NCBI RefSeq assembly: GCF_002549795.1
Contig: NZ_CP021435.1
Location: 3,968,001-4,032,000, forward strand
DNA from: Halomonas beimenensis
Lineage (GTDB): Bacteria; Pseudomonadota; Gammaproteobacteria; Pseudomonadales; Halomonadaceae
Direction of reading: 5' to 3'
Length of the DNA: 64,000 nucleotides
The notes under the pieces are model-generated. The model saw only the letters and a program-made list of their open reading frames with translations, made no database searches and was not told where the DNA came from. The translations under genes and the position numbers were made by a program. Shown one piece after another: positions 26,733 to 33,954 of the stretch. Position 1 is the first letter of the stretch. Every line of letters starts with the position of its first letter.

Positions 26733-27458
26733 TTAGCCGTCGCCGAGCACCTCGTCGCCGAGATCATCCGGATCCTGGTGACGGATGTCGAGCCCCTTGA
26801 CCAGGTAGACCACGTATTCGGCCAGGTTGTTGGCGTGATCACCGATGCGCTCCAGGGCGCGCAGGATCCACATGATGCCGAGCACCGGGGAGATGGCCCG
26901 GGCATCCTCCATCATGAAGGTCATCAGCGAGCGCATGGCGCTCTGGTACTCGTTGTCGACCTGCTCGTCCTCCTGGACCACCTTGAGCGCCAGCTCGGTG
27001 TCGAAGCGGGCGAAGGAGGTCAGGGCGTCCCGCACCATCTTGCGCACGTGTTCGCTGATGATGCGCACCTCGACGAAGCCCCGGGTCCCGTCGTGGTTTT
27101 CCACCAGTTCCAGGGCATTCCGGGCGATCTTGCTGGCCTCGTCACCGATGCGCTCCAGGTCGGAGGCGGCGCGGATCACCGCCAGGACCAGGCGCAGGTC
27201 GGAGGCGGCGGGCTGGCGACGGGCCAGGACCCGCGTGCATTCGTCGTCGATCTTGATCTGCATGTCGTTGACGGCGCGATCGTTCTCGACCACCCGCTCG
27301 GCCAGGGAGGAGTCGCCGTCGAGCAGGGCACGCACCGCGTCCTGCACCTGCTTCTCGACCAGGCCGCCCATGGCCATCAGGTGGGTCTTGAGCTCCTCGA
27401 GCTCATGATTGAACTGCCGCGAGATATGCTGGCTGTGGATATCGCTGGTGATGTCCAT
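26733..27458 (-). CDS. phoU: Phosphate signalling protein PhoU
   Basis: PhoU links the Pst transporter to PhoR and turns the regulon off when phosphate is ample. The 241-residue all-helical protein shows the twofold repeat typical of the family: SDLRLVLAVIRAASDLERIGDEA in the first half and VLGIMWILRALERIGDHANN in the second, with the metal-binding E/DxxxD motifs inside. The start MDITSDIHSQHIS is standard. It is the last gene of pstCAB-phoU. Confidence 0.97.
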   Translation of the reverse strand: MDITSDIHSQHISRQFNHELEELKTHLMAMGGLVEKQVQDAVRALLDGDSSLAERVVENDRAVNDMQIKIDDECTRVLARRQPAASDLRLVLAVIRAASDLERIGDEASKIARNALELVENHDGTRGFVEVRIISEHVRKMVRDALTSFARFDTELALKVVQEDEQVDNEYQSAMRSLMTFMMEDARAISPVLGIMWILRALERIGDHANNLAEYVVYLVKGLDIRHQDPDDLGDEVLGDG

Positions 27459-27483
27459 GAGGCTCTCCTCGGGACCCAGGGCG

Positions 27484-28296
27484 TCAAGCCATGCGTCCGG
27501 TGATGTAATTCTCGGTGCGCCTGAGGCGCGGGTTGGTGAAGAGGGTGTCGGTGGGAGCGTACTCCACCAGCTCGCCGTCCTGCAGGAAGGCGGTGTAGTC
27601 GGAGACCCGAGCCGCCTGTTGCATGTTGTGAGTGACCAGCACCAGGGTCAGGCTCGACTTCAGGTTGCGGATCAACTCCTCGACCTTGAGCGTCGAGATG
27701 GGATCCAGCGCCGAAGCCGGCTCGTCGAGCAGCAGCACCTCGGGCCCCACCGCCAGGGTCCGGGCGATCACCAGGCGTTGCTGCTGGCCGCCGGACAGCG
27801 ACCAGGCGGAGGCCTGGAGCCGGTCCTTCACCTCGTCCCACAGGGCCGCCGAACGCAGCGCCCACTCGACGGTGTCGTCGAGGCGTCGCTTGCGCATGCC
27901 GCCCTGCAGGCGCAGCCCGAAGGCCACGTTGTCGTAGATCGACATCGGGAAGGGGTTGGGCGCCTGGAAGACCATGCCCACCCGTCGGCGCAGCTCGGCG
28001 ACCGACACCTCCGGGGCATGGATGTCCTGTCCCTCGAGGCGGATCCTGCCTTCCCACTGCACCTCCTCGTTGAGGTCGTGCAGGCGGTTGAGGGCCCGCA
28101 GCAGGGTCGACTTGCCGCAGCCGGATGGCCCGATGAAGGCCGTGACCCGATGCCGCGGCACCCGCAGCGTCAGGTTGCGCAAGGCCGGCTTGTCGCCGTA
28201 GCGCAGCCCGAAGCCCGAGACCTCCAGGCTGGTGGCCTCGGGCGCGAAGTCGACGAAGGCTCCCCGAGAGGGAGCCGGCTCCCGCATGACCGGCAT
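27484..28296 (-). CDS. pstB: Phosphate ABC transporter ATP-binding protein PstB
   Basis: A 270-residue ABC ATPase with Walker [19 protein letters not shown]-loop [16 protein letters not shown] (diagnostic of PstB), signature [10 protein letters not shown], Walker [14 protein letters not shown] and switch His in [12 protein letters not shown]. An AAGGGG site precedes the ATG. It supplies energy to the PstC-PstA channel. Length and all motifs are normal. Confidence 0.97.
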   Translation of the reverse strand: MPVMREPAPSRGAFVDFAPEATSLEVSGFGLRYGDKPALRNLTLRVPRHRVTAFIGPSGCGKSTLLRALNRLHDLNEEVQWEGRIRLEGQDIHAPEVSVAELRRRVGMVFQAPNPFPMSIYDNVAFGLRLQGGMRKRRLDDTVEWALRSAALWDEVKDRLQASAWSLSGGQQQRLVIARTLAVGPEVLLLDEPASALDPISTLKVEELIRNLKSSLTLVLVTHNMQQAARVSDYTAFLQDGELVEYAPTDTLFTNPRLRRTENYITGRMA

Positions 28297-28325
28297 CGAT
28301 TACCCCTTGGCGCGACGGCCTCGCC

Positions 28326-29882
28326 TCAACACTGCGAGAGGGTCCCGTGGCGCGACCTCAGATGATGACGCAGAAATATTGCAGTCAGGTTAAGCAACAG
28401 GATCACCAGCACCAGCAGCAGGGCCGTGGCGTAGATGAGCGGCATCGCCGCCTGCACATCGCCGCCATGGAAGGCCGCGTCGAAGATATGGTACCCCAAA
28501 TGCATGAACTTCCTCTCAAGATGCAGGAAGGGGAAGTCGCCGTCCACCGGCACCTGGGGCGCCAGCTTGGCCACTCCCACCAGCATCAGCGGCGCCACCT
28601 CCCCCGCCGCCCGGGCCACGGCCAGGATCATCCCGGTCAGCATGGCCGGGGTGGCCATCGGCAGCACCACCCGGCTCAGCATCTCCAGTCGGGTCGCCCC
28701 CAGGGCCAGGGCGCCCTCCCGCTGGCGGTCGGGGATGCGCGCCAGCCCCTCCTCGGTGGCCACGATCACCACCGGCAGCGTCAGCAGTGCCAGGGTCAGC
28801 GAGGCCCACAACAGCCCCCCCGTGCCGAAGGTCGGCGAGGGCAGGGTGTCCGCGAAGAACCAGGCGTCCAGGCGCCCGCCGATGCCGTAGACGAAGACGC
28901 CGAGACCGAAGACGCCGTAGACGATGGACGGCACCCCGGCGAGGTTGCGCACCCCGATCCGGACCAGCCGGGTCAGCCGGCCCTGGTGGGCCACCTCATT
29001 GAGGTAGACCGCCGCCAGCACGCCGAAGGGCGTGACCAGCAGCGACATCACCATGACCAGCAGCACGGTGCCGAAGATCGCCGGCCAGACGCCCCCGGCG
29101 GTGTTGGCGGCCCGTGGGCCCTCGGACAGGAACCGCCAGGCTCCTCGGCCCCAGGCCCCCAGCTTGGCGAGCACGCCCATGGCATTGGGCCGGGTGGCCC
29201 TCAGCACCTCCTCGACGGGCTGCACGAGACGCCGCCCATCGGCGGTCGCGAGGATCAGCCGATCGCCGGCCATCGCCGCCCGTCGCTCTCGCAGCCGTGC
29301 CTGCAGGGCCTGCAGGGCATCGGTCGCCGCCGCATCCGCCTCCCCCGACTCGAGCCGCCGGACCAGGGGCGACAGGGTCTGCTCGCGCCAGCGTTCGAGG
29401 GCCTCGCGCTGCCGTTCCAGGGTCCCCAGGCGCGACTGCAGGGCCGACCAGGCCGCCTCGCCCTCGAGCCGAGGGCCCTGCTCGGGAACCCAGGCCACGA
29501 GCCGCCCCACCAGCTCCCCCCAGTGCCGGCGCTCCAGCGATACCAGCTCACGGGGATGGCTCACCGTCTCGATCGCGGCCACGGGCACCCAGGCCCAGAT
29601 GTCGCCATCCAGCTCGCGATTGCCGGTGCGATAGAGTCGCTCCCGGCCCTCGCCATCGGGCAGCGGCACCTCCTTGACCTCGCGACCGGCCAGCTGACGG
29701 CCGTCCTCCAGGGTGACCAGGGCGATATCGCCCGGCCAGAAGTGCCCCAGGCCGCGGATCGCCAGCAATCCCAGCAGCAGTGCCAGCAGCGCGACCGACA
29801 GCGTCACGCTGCCGGCGGCCAGCCAGGCCCAGGGGCCTTCTCCCCTGGGGAGACGGGCCCGTCCTTGCCACCACCGGCTCAC
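28326..29882 (-). CDS. pstA: Phosphate ABC transporter permease PstA (long form)
   Basis: A 518-residue permease, much longer than the roughly 296 of E. coli PstA. The first membrane helix is at about residues 22-45. A periplasmic insert of some 200 residues follows, with beta-rich and predicted coiled-coil parts (LVTLEDGRQLAGREV; RERRAAMAGDRLI). Then comes the canonical permease core (ANTAGGVWPAIFGTVLLV, AVYLNEVA, GVPSIVYGVFGLGVFVY, TEEGLARIPDRQREGALALG). Long PstA proteins of this kind occur in Pseudomonas. The GTG at 29882 overlaps the pstC stop by GTGA, fixing the start; a longer upstream frame running inside pstC is a shadow. Confidence 0.92.
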   Translation of the reverse strand: MSRWWQGRARLPRGEGPWAWLAAGSVTLSVALLALLLGLLAIRGLGHFWPGDIALVTLEDGRQLAGREVKEVPLPDGEGRERLYRTGNRELDGDIWAWVPVAAIETVSHPRELVSLERRHWGELVGRLVAWVPEQGPRLEGEAAWSALQSRLGTLERQREALERWREQTLSPLVRRLESGEADAAATDALQALQARLRERRAAMAGDRLILATADGRRLVQPVEEVLRATRPNAMGVLAKLGAWGRGAWRFLSEGPRAANTAGGVWPAIFGTVLLVMVMSLLVTPFGVLAAVYLNEVAHQGRLTRLVRIGVRNLAGVPSIVYGVFGLGVFVYGIGGRLDAWFFADTLPSPTFGTGGLLWASLTLALLTLPVVIVATEEGLARIPDRQREGALALGATRLEMLSRVVLPMATPAMLTGMILAVARAAGEVAPLMLVGVAKLAPQVPVDGDFPFLHLERKFMHLGYHIFDAAFHGGDVQAAMPLIYATALLLVLVILLLNLTAIFLRHHLRSRHGTLSQC

Positions 29883-31102
29883 GGCGCCCCTCCCAGGCGC
29901 CGGTAGCGGCGCCGCAGGCGGGTACGCACGACCTCGGCCAGGGTGTTGACCAGGAAGGTGAAGGCGAAGAGCAGCAGTGCGGCCAGCAGCAGCAGGCGAT
30001 AATGGGTGCCCCCCGGGGCGGCCTCGGGGAGCTCGATGGCGATGCTGGCGGCCAGGGAGCGGAGCCCGTCGAAGGGACTCGCCGTCATCAGGGCCGTGTT
30101 GCCGCTCGCCATCAGCACGATCATGGTCTCGCCCACGGCACGGCCCGCACCGATCATCACCGCCGAGAGGACGCCGGGGCTGGCGGCGGGCAGCACCACC
30201 CGCCACAGCGTCTGCCAGCGCGAGGCACCGAGGGCCTGGGCGCCGTCGGCGAGGCTCTTGGGCACGCCCGACAGGGCATCCTCGGCCAGGGCATAGATGC
30301 TCGGCATGACCGCGAAGCCCATGGCCATGCCGACGATGAGCGCGTTGCGGTTGGCATAGTCCAGGCCCAGGCTGGTCTCCAGCCAGGCGCGCAGATCCCC
30401 GTCGAACCACCAGGCCTCCAGCCAGGGCGCGAGCCACAGCGCCAGCGCCCAGAGCATTCCCATCCAGGGCAACAACCACAAGGCCGCCCAGCCCAACGGC
30501 AGATACTGCCGGAGCCTGGCGGGCAACCGTCCCCACAGGCCGCCGGCCAGCAGCAGGCCGGGGGGCAGCAGCATCACCAGGGTCAGACCGAACCCCAGAT
30601 GCCGCTCCAGCCAGGGAGCCAGCACCAGGCCGGCGACGAAGCCGATGACCACGCCGGGCAGAGCCTCCATCAGCTCCAGCGTCGGCTTGAGATGGGCCCT
30701 CAGTCGGCGCGACATGAACAGCGCCGAGTGGGCCGCCGCCCCCAGGGCCAGGGGGACGGCGATGACCAGCGACCAGGCGGCGGCCTCCAGGGTGCGCGAC
30801 GCCAGCGGCGCCATGCCGAAGCGAGGCCCCGGATCGCTGGCCGGCAGGGTGGGTTGCCAGCGATGGACGGGGGCCTCGAGCCCCGGATATTCCTGGGGCA
30901 GCCAGAGCACGCCGAGACTGACCTCCGCACCGCCGGCGGCCGACCAGAACAGCGGCACGACCTCCACGACCAGGAAGACTCCGATGGCCATCACCGCCGC
31001 GATCACGCCGATCCCCCCGGCGGTGATCAGCAGCGTGGCCAGTCGGTCGCGGCCCTGGCGCAGGCGATGTCTCAGCGGCGTGACGGCGGAAGGTTGGCTC
31101 AT
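29879..31102 (-). CDS. pstC: Phosphate ABC transporter permease PstC
   Basis: A 407-residue inner-membrane permease. The first helix is at about 23-45. A short periplasmic segment (SLGVLWLPQEYPGLEAPVH) follows and then the transport core with RTLEAAAWSLVIAVPLALGA, LELMEALPGVVIGFVAGLVL and the coupling EAA loop DALSGVPKSLADGAQALGA. It is longer than E. coli PstC (about 319) because of an extra Trp-rich hydrophobic stretch near residues 185-230. It is preceded by a consensus Pho box 49 bases upstream and heads pstCAB-phoU. Confidence 0.93.
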   Translation of the reverse strand: MSQPSAVTPLRHRLRQGRDRLATLLITAGGIGVIAAVMAIGVFLVVEVVPLFWSAAGGAEVSLGVLWLPQEYPGLEAPVHRWQPTLPASDPGPRFGMAPLASRTLEAAAWSLVIAVPLALGAAAHSALFMSRRLRAHLKPTLELMEALPGVVIGFVAGLVLAPWLERHLGFGLTLVMLLPPGLLLAGGLWGRLPARLRQYLPLGWAALWLLPWMGMLWALALWLAPWLEAWWFDGDLRAWLETSLGLDYANRNALIVGMAMGFAVMPSIYALAEDALSGVPKSLADGAQALGASRWQTLWRVVLPAASPGVLSAVMIGAGRAVGETMIVLMASGNTALMTASPFDGLRSLAASIAIELPEAAPGGTHYRLLLLAALLLFAFTFLVNTLAEVVRTRLRRRYRRLGGAP

Positions 31103-31150
31103 GGCGGCCCGGGTCGCGTGGGTGGATTAGCGCAAAAGTACGACATTGTC

Positions 31151-31168
31151 ATGACAGCGGGGTGACAG
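31151..31168 (-). promoter_or_regulatory. Pho box upstream of pstC
   Basis: On the minus strand CTGTCACCCCGCTGTCAT is a near-consensus Pho box with two CTGTCAy half-sites spaced 4 bases apart. It lies between the pstS stop and the pstC start, so pstCAB-phoU has its own PhoB-controlled promoter. Confidence 0.88.
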
Positions 31169-31169
31169 C

Positions 31170-32120
31170 CTATCCGTCGTCGCGCCCCAGCCCCAGGCCC
31201 AGCCGGCGACGCTGACGGGTCACGACATCGGGCGGCAGGGACACGAAGCCGAGCTCCTCGACGATGGCCTGTCCCGCCTCCGACAGCACCAGTTCGACGA
31301 AGGCGCGCTCGGCGGGGGGCAGGGAGTCACCGGGCGCCAGGTTGAGGTAAAGGCGCAGGTCCCTGGCGAAAGGGTAGTCACCGCGCCGCACGGCGGCCGG
31401 GTCGGGTGCCTGTCGCCGTCCTCGCTCGTCACGCAACGGCACGGCACGCACGCTGGACGTCAAATGGTTGAGCCCGGCGTAGCCGATGGCGCGGGGATCG
31501 GCGGCCACCGCCGCCACCACGGCGGCCGATCCCGGATGCTCGTTGACCTCGGGACGGAAGCTGCCGCCGCACAGGGCCTCGCGTCGGAAGAGGCCATGGG
31601 TGCCGGACACGGCATTGCGCCCATGCAGCACGATGCGGCCGCGGGGCACCTGGAGCCCCAGCGGCTGCCAGCGCCGGATGCCCGCCTCGGCCCCGCAACG
31701 GTTGGTCTCCGAGAAGATGGCGTCGAGCTCGGACCGGGACAGGCTCGGCAGGGCGTTGTGCCGATGCACCACCACCACCAGCGCATCCCGGGCCACCAGC
31801 ACCTCCCGGGGAGGGTAGCCGTAGCGTGCCTCGAAGGCCTCGCGCTCGGCCTCGGTCATGGGCCGGGACATGGGCCCCACCAGGGCGGTACCCGCGGTCA
31901 GCGCCGGTGGCGCGCTGGCCGAGCCGCTGGCCTGGAGCTGCACGCCTACCCCGGGATGCTCCCGGGCGAGACGCTCTCCCCAGCGCAGCATCAGACCCGC
32001 CATGGTGTCGGAGCCGACGGTGTCCAGGGTGCCGGCGGGGGGCTCGGCCGCCAGGGCGGCACAGCCCATGGCCAGGGACCACAGGCCGATCAGTAGCCGC
32101 CGGGGAAGGGCCAGTCTCAT
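31170..32120 (-). CDS. pstS: Phosphate-binding protein PstS
   Basis: A 316-residue periplasmic phosphate-binding protein with a signal peptide (to about residue 26, ending AALAA). It has the phosphate-site segments TVGSDTMAGLM, SGSASAPPALTAGTALVGPMSRPM, and RNAVSGTHGLFRREALCGG. Two cysteines in the lobes could form disulfides. It belongs to the PstS/SphX-like branch rather than the E. coli type. The ATG at 32120 has a GAGAGAG site; the longer frame from 32165 has no signal peptide. No clear Pho box was found in its own upstream region. Confidence 0.88.
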   Translation of the reverse strand: MRLALPRRLLIGLWSLAMGCAALAAEPPAGTLDTVGSDTMAGLMLRWGERLAREHPGVGVQLQASGSASAPPALTAGTALVGPMSRPMTEAEREAFEARYGYPPREVLVARDALVVVVHRHNALPSLSRSELDAIFSETNRCGAEAGIRRWQPLGLQVPRGRIVLHGRNAVSGTHGLFRREALCGGSFRPEVNEHPGSAAVVAAVAADPRAIGYAGLNHLTSSVRAVPLRDERGRRQAPDPAAVRRGDYPFARDLRLYLNLAPGDSLPPAERAFVELVLSEAGQAIVEELGFVSLPPDVVTRQRRRLGLGLGRDDG

Positions 32121-32283
32121 GCGGTCTCTCTCCAGACGCGCCCGAGGGGCGCCATAACGTGGCATGATGTCGCAAAACTGGTGGGAACGGGCCCTTGCCG
32201 TTTATCATGGCTCGCCGATTCAAGGGGCCCGTTTCGGCACACTCGCCGCCACCCCACAACAACAAGCCAGGCAAGCTGATTCC

Positions 32284-32691
32284 ATGAGCGAACTCGACGA
32301 TATCCCGTCACCCCGCGGCCAATTGACCCTGAAGCTGGTGGCCAGTCGCCAGGATACCAATTTTCACGGCGATATCCCCGCCGGCTGGCTGGTGTCCCAT
32401 ATGGACCAGGCCGCGGAGCTGGCCGCCGGGCGGGTCGCCCGGGGCCGCACCGCCACCGTGGCCATCGAGGCCATGGACTTCCTGTGCCCGGTACGGGTCG
32501 GCTCGACGGTCAACATCTTCACCGACGTCCGCGAGATCGGCCACAGCTCGATCAAGGTCGACGTGGAAGTCTGGAGCCGCGCTCCCCAGGAGCGTGATCC
32601 CCAGGAGCTGCACAAGGTCACGGAGGGCCGCTTCGTCATGGTCGCGCTGGACGAGAACGGCCGGATCCGGGCGGCGCGGCAGGGCGGCTGA
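32284..32691 (+). CDS. Acyl-CoA thioesterase (hotdog fold, YciA-like)
   Basis: A 135-residue single-hotdog protein. Typical thioesterase segments are present: NFHGDIPAGWLVSHMDQAAE, with the catalytic Asp in HMDQAAE, then RTATVAIEAMDFLCPVRVGSTV and HSSIKVDVEVWS. It hydrolyses acyl-CoA; chain preference cannot be told from sequence. The ATG at 32284 gives the family start MSELDDIPSPRGQLTLK; the open frame extends upstream without homology. It is divergent from pstS. Confidence 0.88.
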   Translation: MSELDDIPSPRGQLTLKLVASRQDTNFHGDIPAGWLVSHMDQAAELAAGRVARGRTATVAIEAMDFLCPVRVGSTVNIFTDVREIGHSSIKVDVEVWSRAPQERDPQELHKVTEGRFVMVALDENGRIRAARQGG

Positions 32692-32692
32692 G

Positions 32693-32719
32693 CGATCGCC
32701 CCGGCAACCGGGGCGATCG
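32693..32719. terminator. Bidirectional hairpin terminator
   Basis: A perfect 12-bp stem (32693-32704 with 32708-32719) with a 3-base loop lies between the convergent thioesterase and TRAP binding-protein genes. No long T tract, but the stem is very stable. Confidence 0.65.
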
Positions 32720-32723
32720 TGCC

Positions 32724-33812
32724 TCATCCCCTCAGGCGATCCCGGGCCTTGAGGTAGGCGAACTCCCCCACGTCGGTGAAGGAGCGGACCTTCTGCTGGA
32801 AGTCCCGATAGGCCGTGTAGATGCGACGCGAGGCCTCGTCGTTGTCCGCCTGGTTCTGGAGGACGGTCCGCGAGGACTCGTGCAGCGCGCTCATGACGTC
32901 GTCCGGGAAGGAGCGCAGCTTCACGCCGTGCTCGTCGACCAGGGTCTGCAGGGCCTCGGCGTTGCGGTAGGCGAACTCGCTGATCATCGCCAGGTTGGAG
33001 GCTCGGGCCGCCTCGCTCACCACCGCCTTGAGGTCGTCCGGCAGCGCCTTCCAGGCATCCAGGTTCACGGTGCCCTCGAGGATGGCGCTGGGCTCGTTCC
33101 ACGCCGAGGTGTAGTAGTAGTCGGCGACCTGGTGCAGACCGAAGGCCAGGTCGTTGTAGGGCCCGACCCAGTCGGCGGCGTCGAGCACCCCCGTCTGCAT
33201 GGCGGTGAAGATCTCGCTGCCCGGGATGGTCAGGGTGGTCACGCCGATCCCGTTCATCGCCTCGCCGGCCAGGCCCGGAAGGCGCAGCTTGAGTCCCTGC
33301 ATGTCCGCGAGCGAGCCGATCTCCTTCTTGAACCAACCGCCCATCTGGGTACCGGTATTGCCCACCGCGAAGGGCTTGAGGTTGTGCTCGGCATAGAGCT
33401 CGTCCCACAGCGCCTGACCGCCGCCGTAGTAGAGCCAGGCGTTGGTCTCGGTAGTGGTCATGCCGAAGGGCACGGCGGTGAAGTACTGGGCCGCGGCGAC
33501 CTTGCCCCGCCAGTAGTAGGAGGCGGAATGCCCCATCTCGGCGGTCCCGGAGGCCACCGCATCGAACACCTCCAGGGCCGGCACCAGCTCGCCGGCGCCG
33601 TGGACCCGGACGCGCATGCGCCCGCCGGACATGCGCTCGATGCGCTCGGCGAAGTCGTTGGCCCCGGTCCCCAGGGCCGGGAAGTTCTTCGGCCAGGACG
33701 TCACCATGTTCCAGGTGATGGTCTCCTGGGCGGAGGCGGTGTTGACGAAGGGGGCGGCGATGGCGCCGGCGGTGCCGGCACCCAGGGTCTTGAGGAAGTT
33801 GCGACGCTCCAT
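32724..33812 (-). CDS. TRAP transporter solute-binding protein, TakP-like (orphan)
   Basis: A 362-residue periplasmic DctP-family protein. The N-terminus has a twin-arginine-type signal (MERRNFLKTLGAGTAGAIAA). Segments GNTGTQMGGWFKKEI, LKLRLPGLAGEAMNGIGV and DAADWVGPYNDLAFGLHQVA, with a YYY cluster, closely resemble Rhodobacter TakP, which binds 2-oxo acids such as pyruvate. The binding-site Gln, Arg and Trp positions seem kept. No DctQ or DctM membrane subunits lie nearby, so it must use components encoded elsewhere. The ATG at 33812 is fixed by the signal peptide. Confidence 0.9.
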   Translation of the reverse strand: MERRNFLKTLGAGTAGAIAAPFVNTASAQETITWNMVTSWPKNFPALGTGANDFAERIERMSGGRMRVRVHGAGELVPALEVFDAVASGTAEMGHSASYYWRGKVAAAQYFTAVPFGMTTTETNAWLYYGGGQALWDELYAEHNLKPFAVGNTGTQMGGWFKKEIGSLADMQGLKLRLPGLAGEAMNGIGVTTLTIPGSEIFTAMQTGVLDAADWVGPYNDLAFGLHQVADYYYTSAWNEPSAILEGTVNLDAWKALPDDLKAVVSEAARASNLAMISEFAYRNAEALQTLVDEHGVKLRSFPDDVMSALHESSRTVLQNQADNDEASRRIYTAYRDFQQKVRSFTDVGEFAYLKARDRLRG

Positions 33813-33954
33813 GACGAGGGCGGCTCCTTGGTGATTATTGTGCAGGGTGCCGGTCGGCACCGGTGTCCGGTCAGGCAGTATGCGGGAAGGACGATTTGAC
33901 CGGCAAGCGCACCAAGGTGGCATAACCCGCCGGAATCCCGGCGGTATTCGTCGC

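Noticed and set aside
26651..26905. Extended CysZ N-terminus
   Set aside because: It overlaps phoU antisense and the phoU-cysZ hairpin, and has Ser/Trp-rich unnatural sequence; a strong ribosome site supports 26650.
28326..30536. A longer PstA start inside pstC
   Set aside because: The extra residues are a shadow of pstC; the GTG at 29882 overlaps the pstC stop as usual for coupled genes.
33837..33954. A divergent promoter/gene between the TRAP binding protein and uvrD
   Set aside because: The short gap contains no frame with a ribosome site and no recognisable regulatory element.
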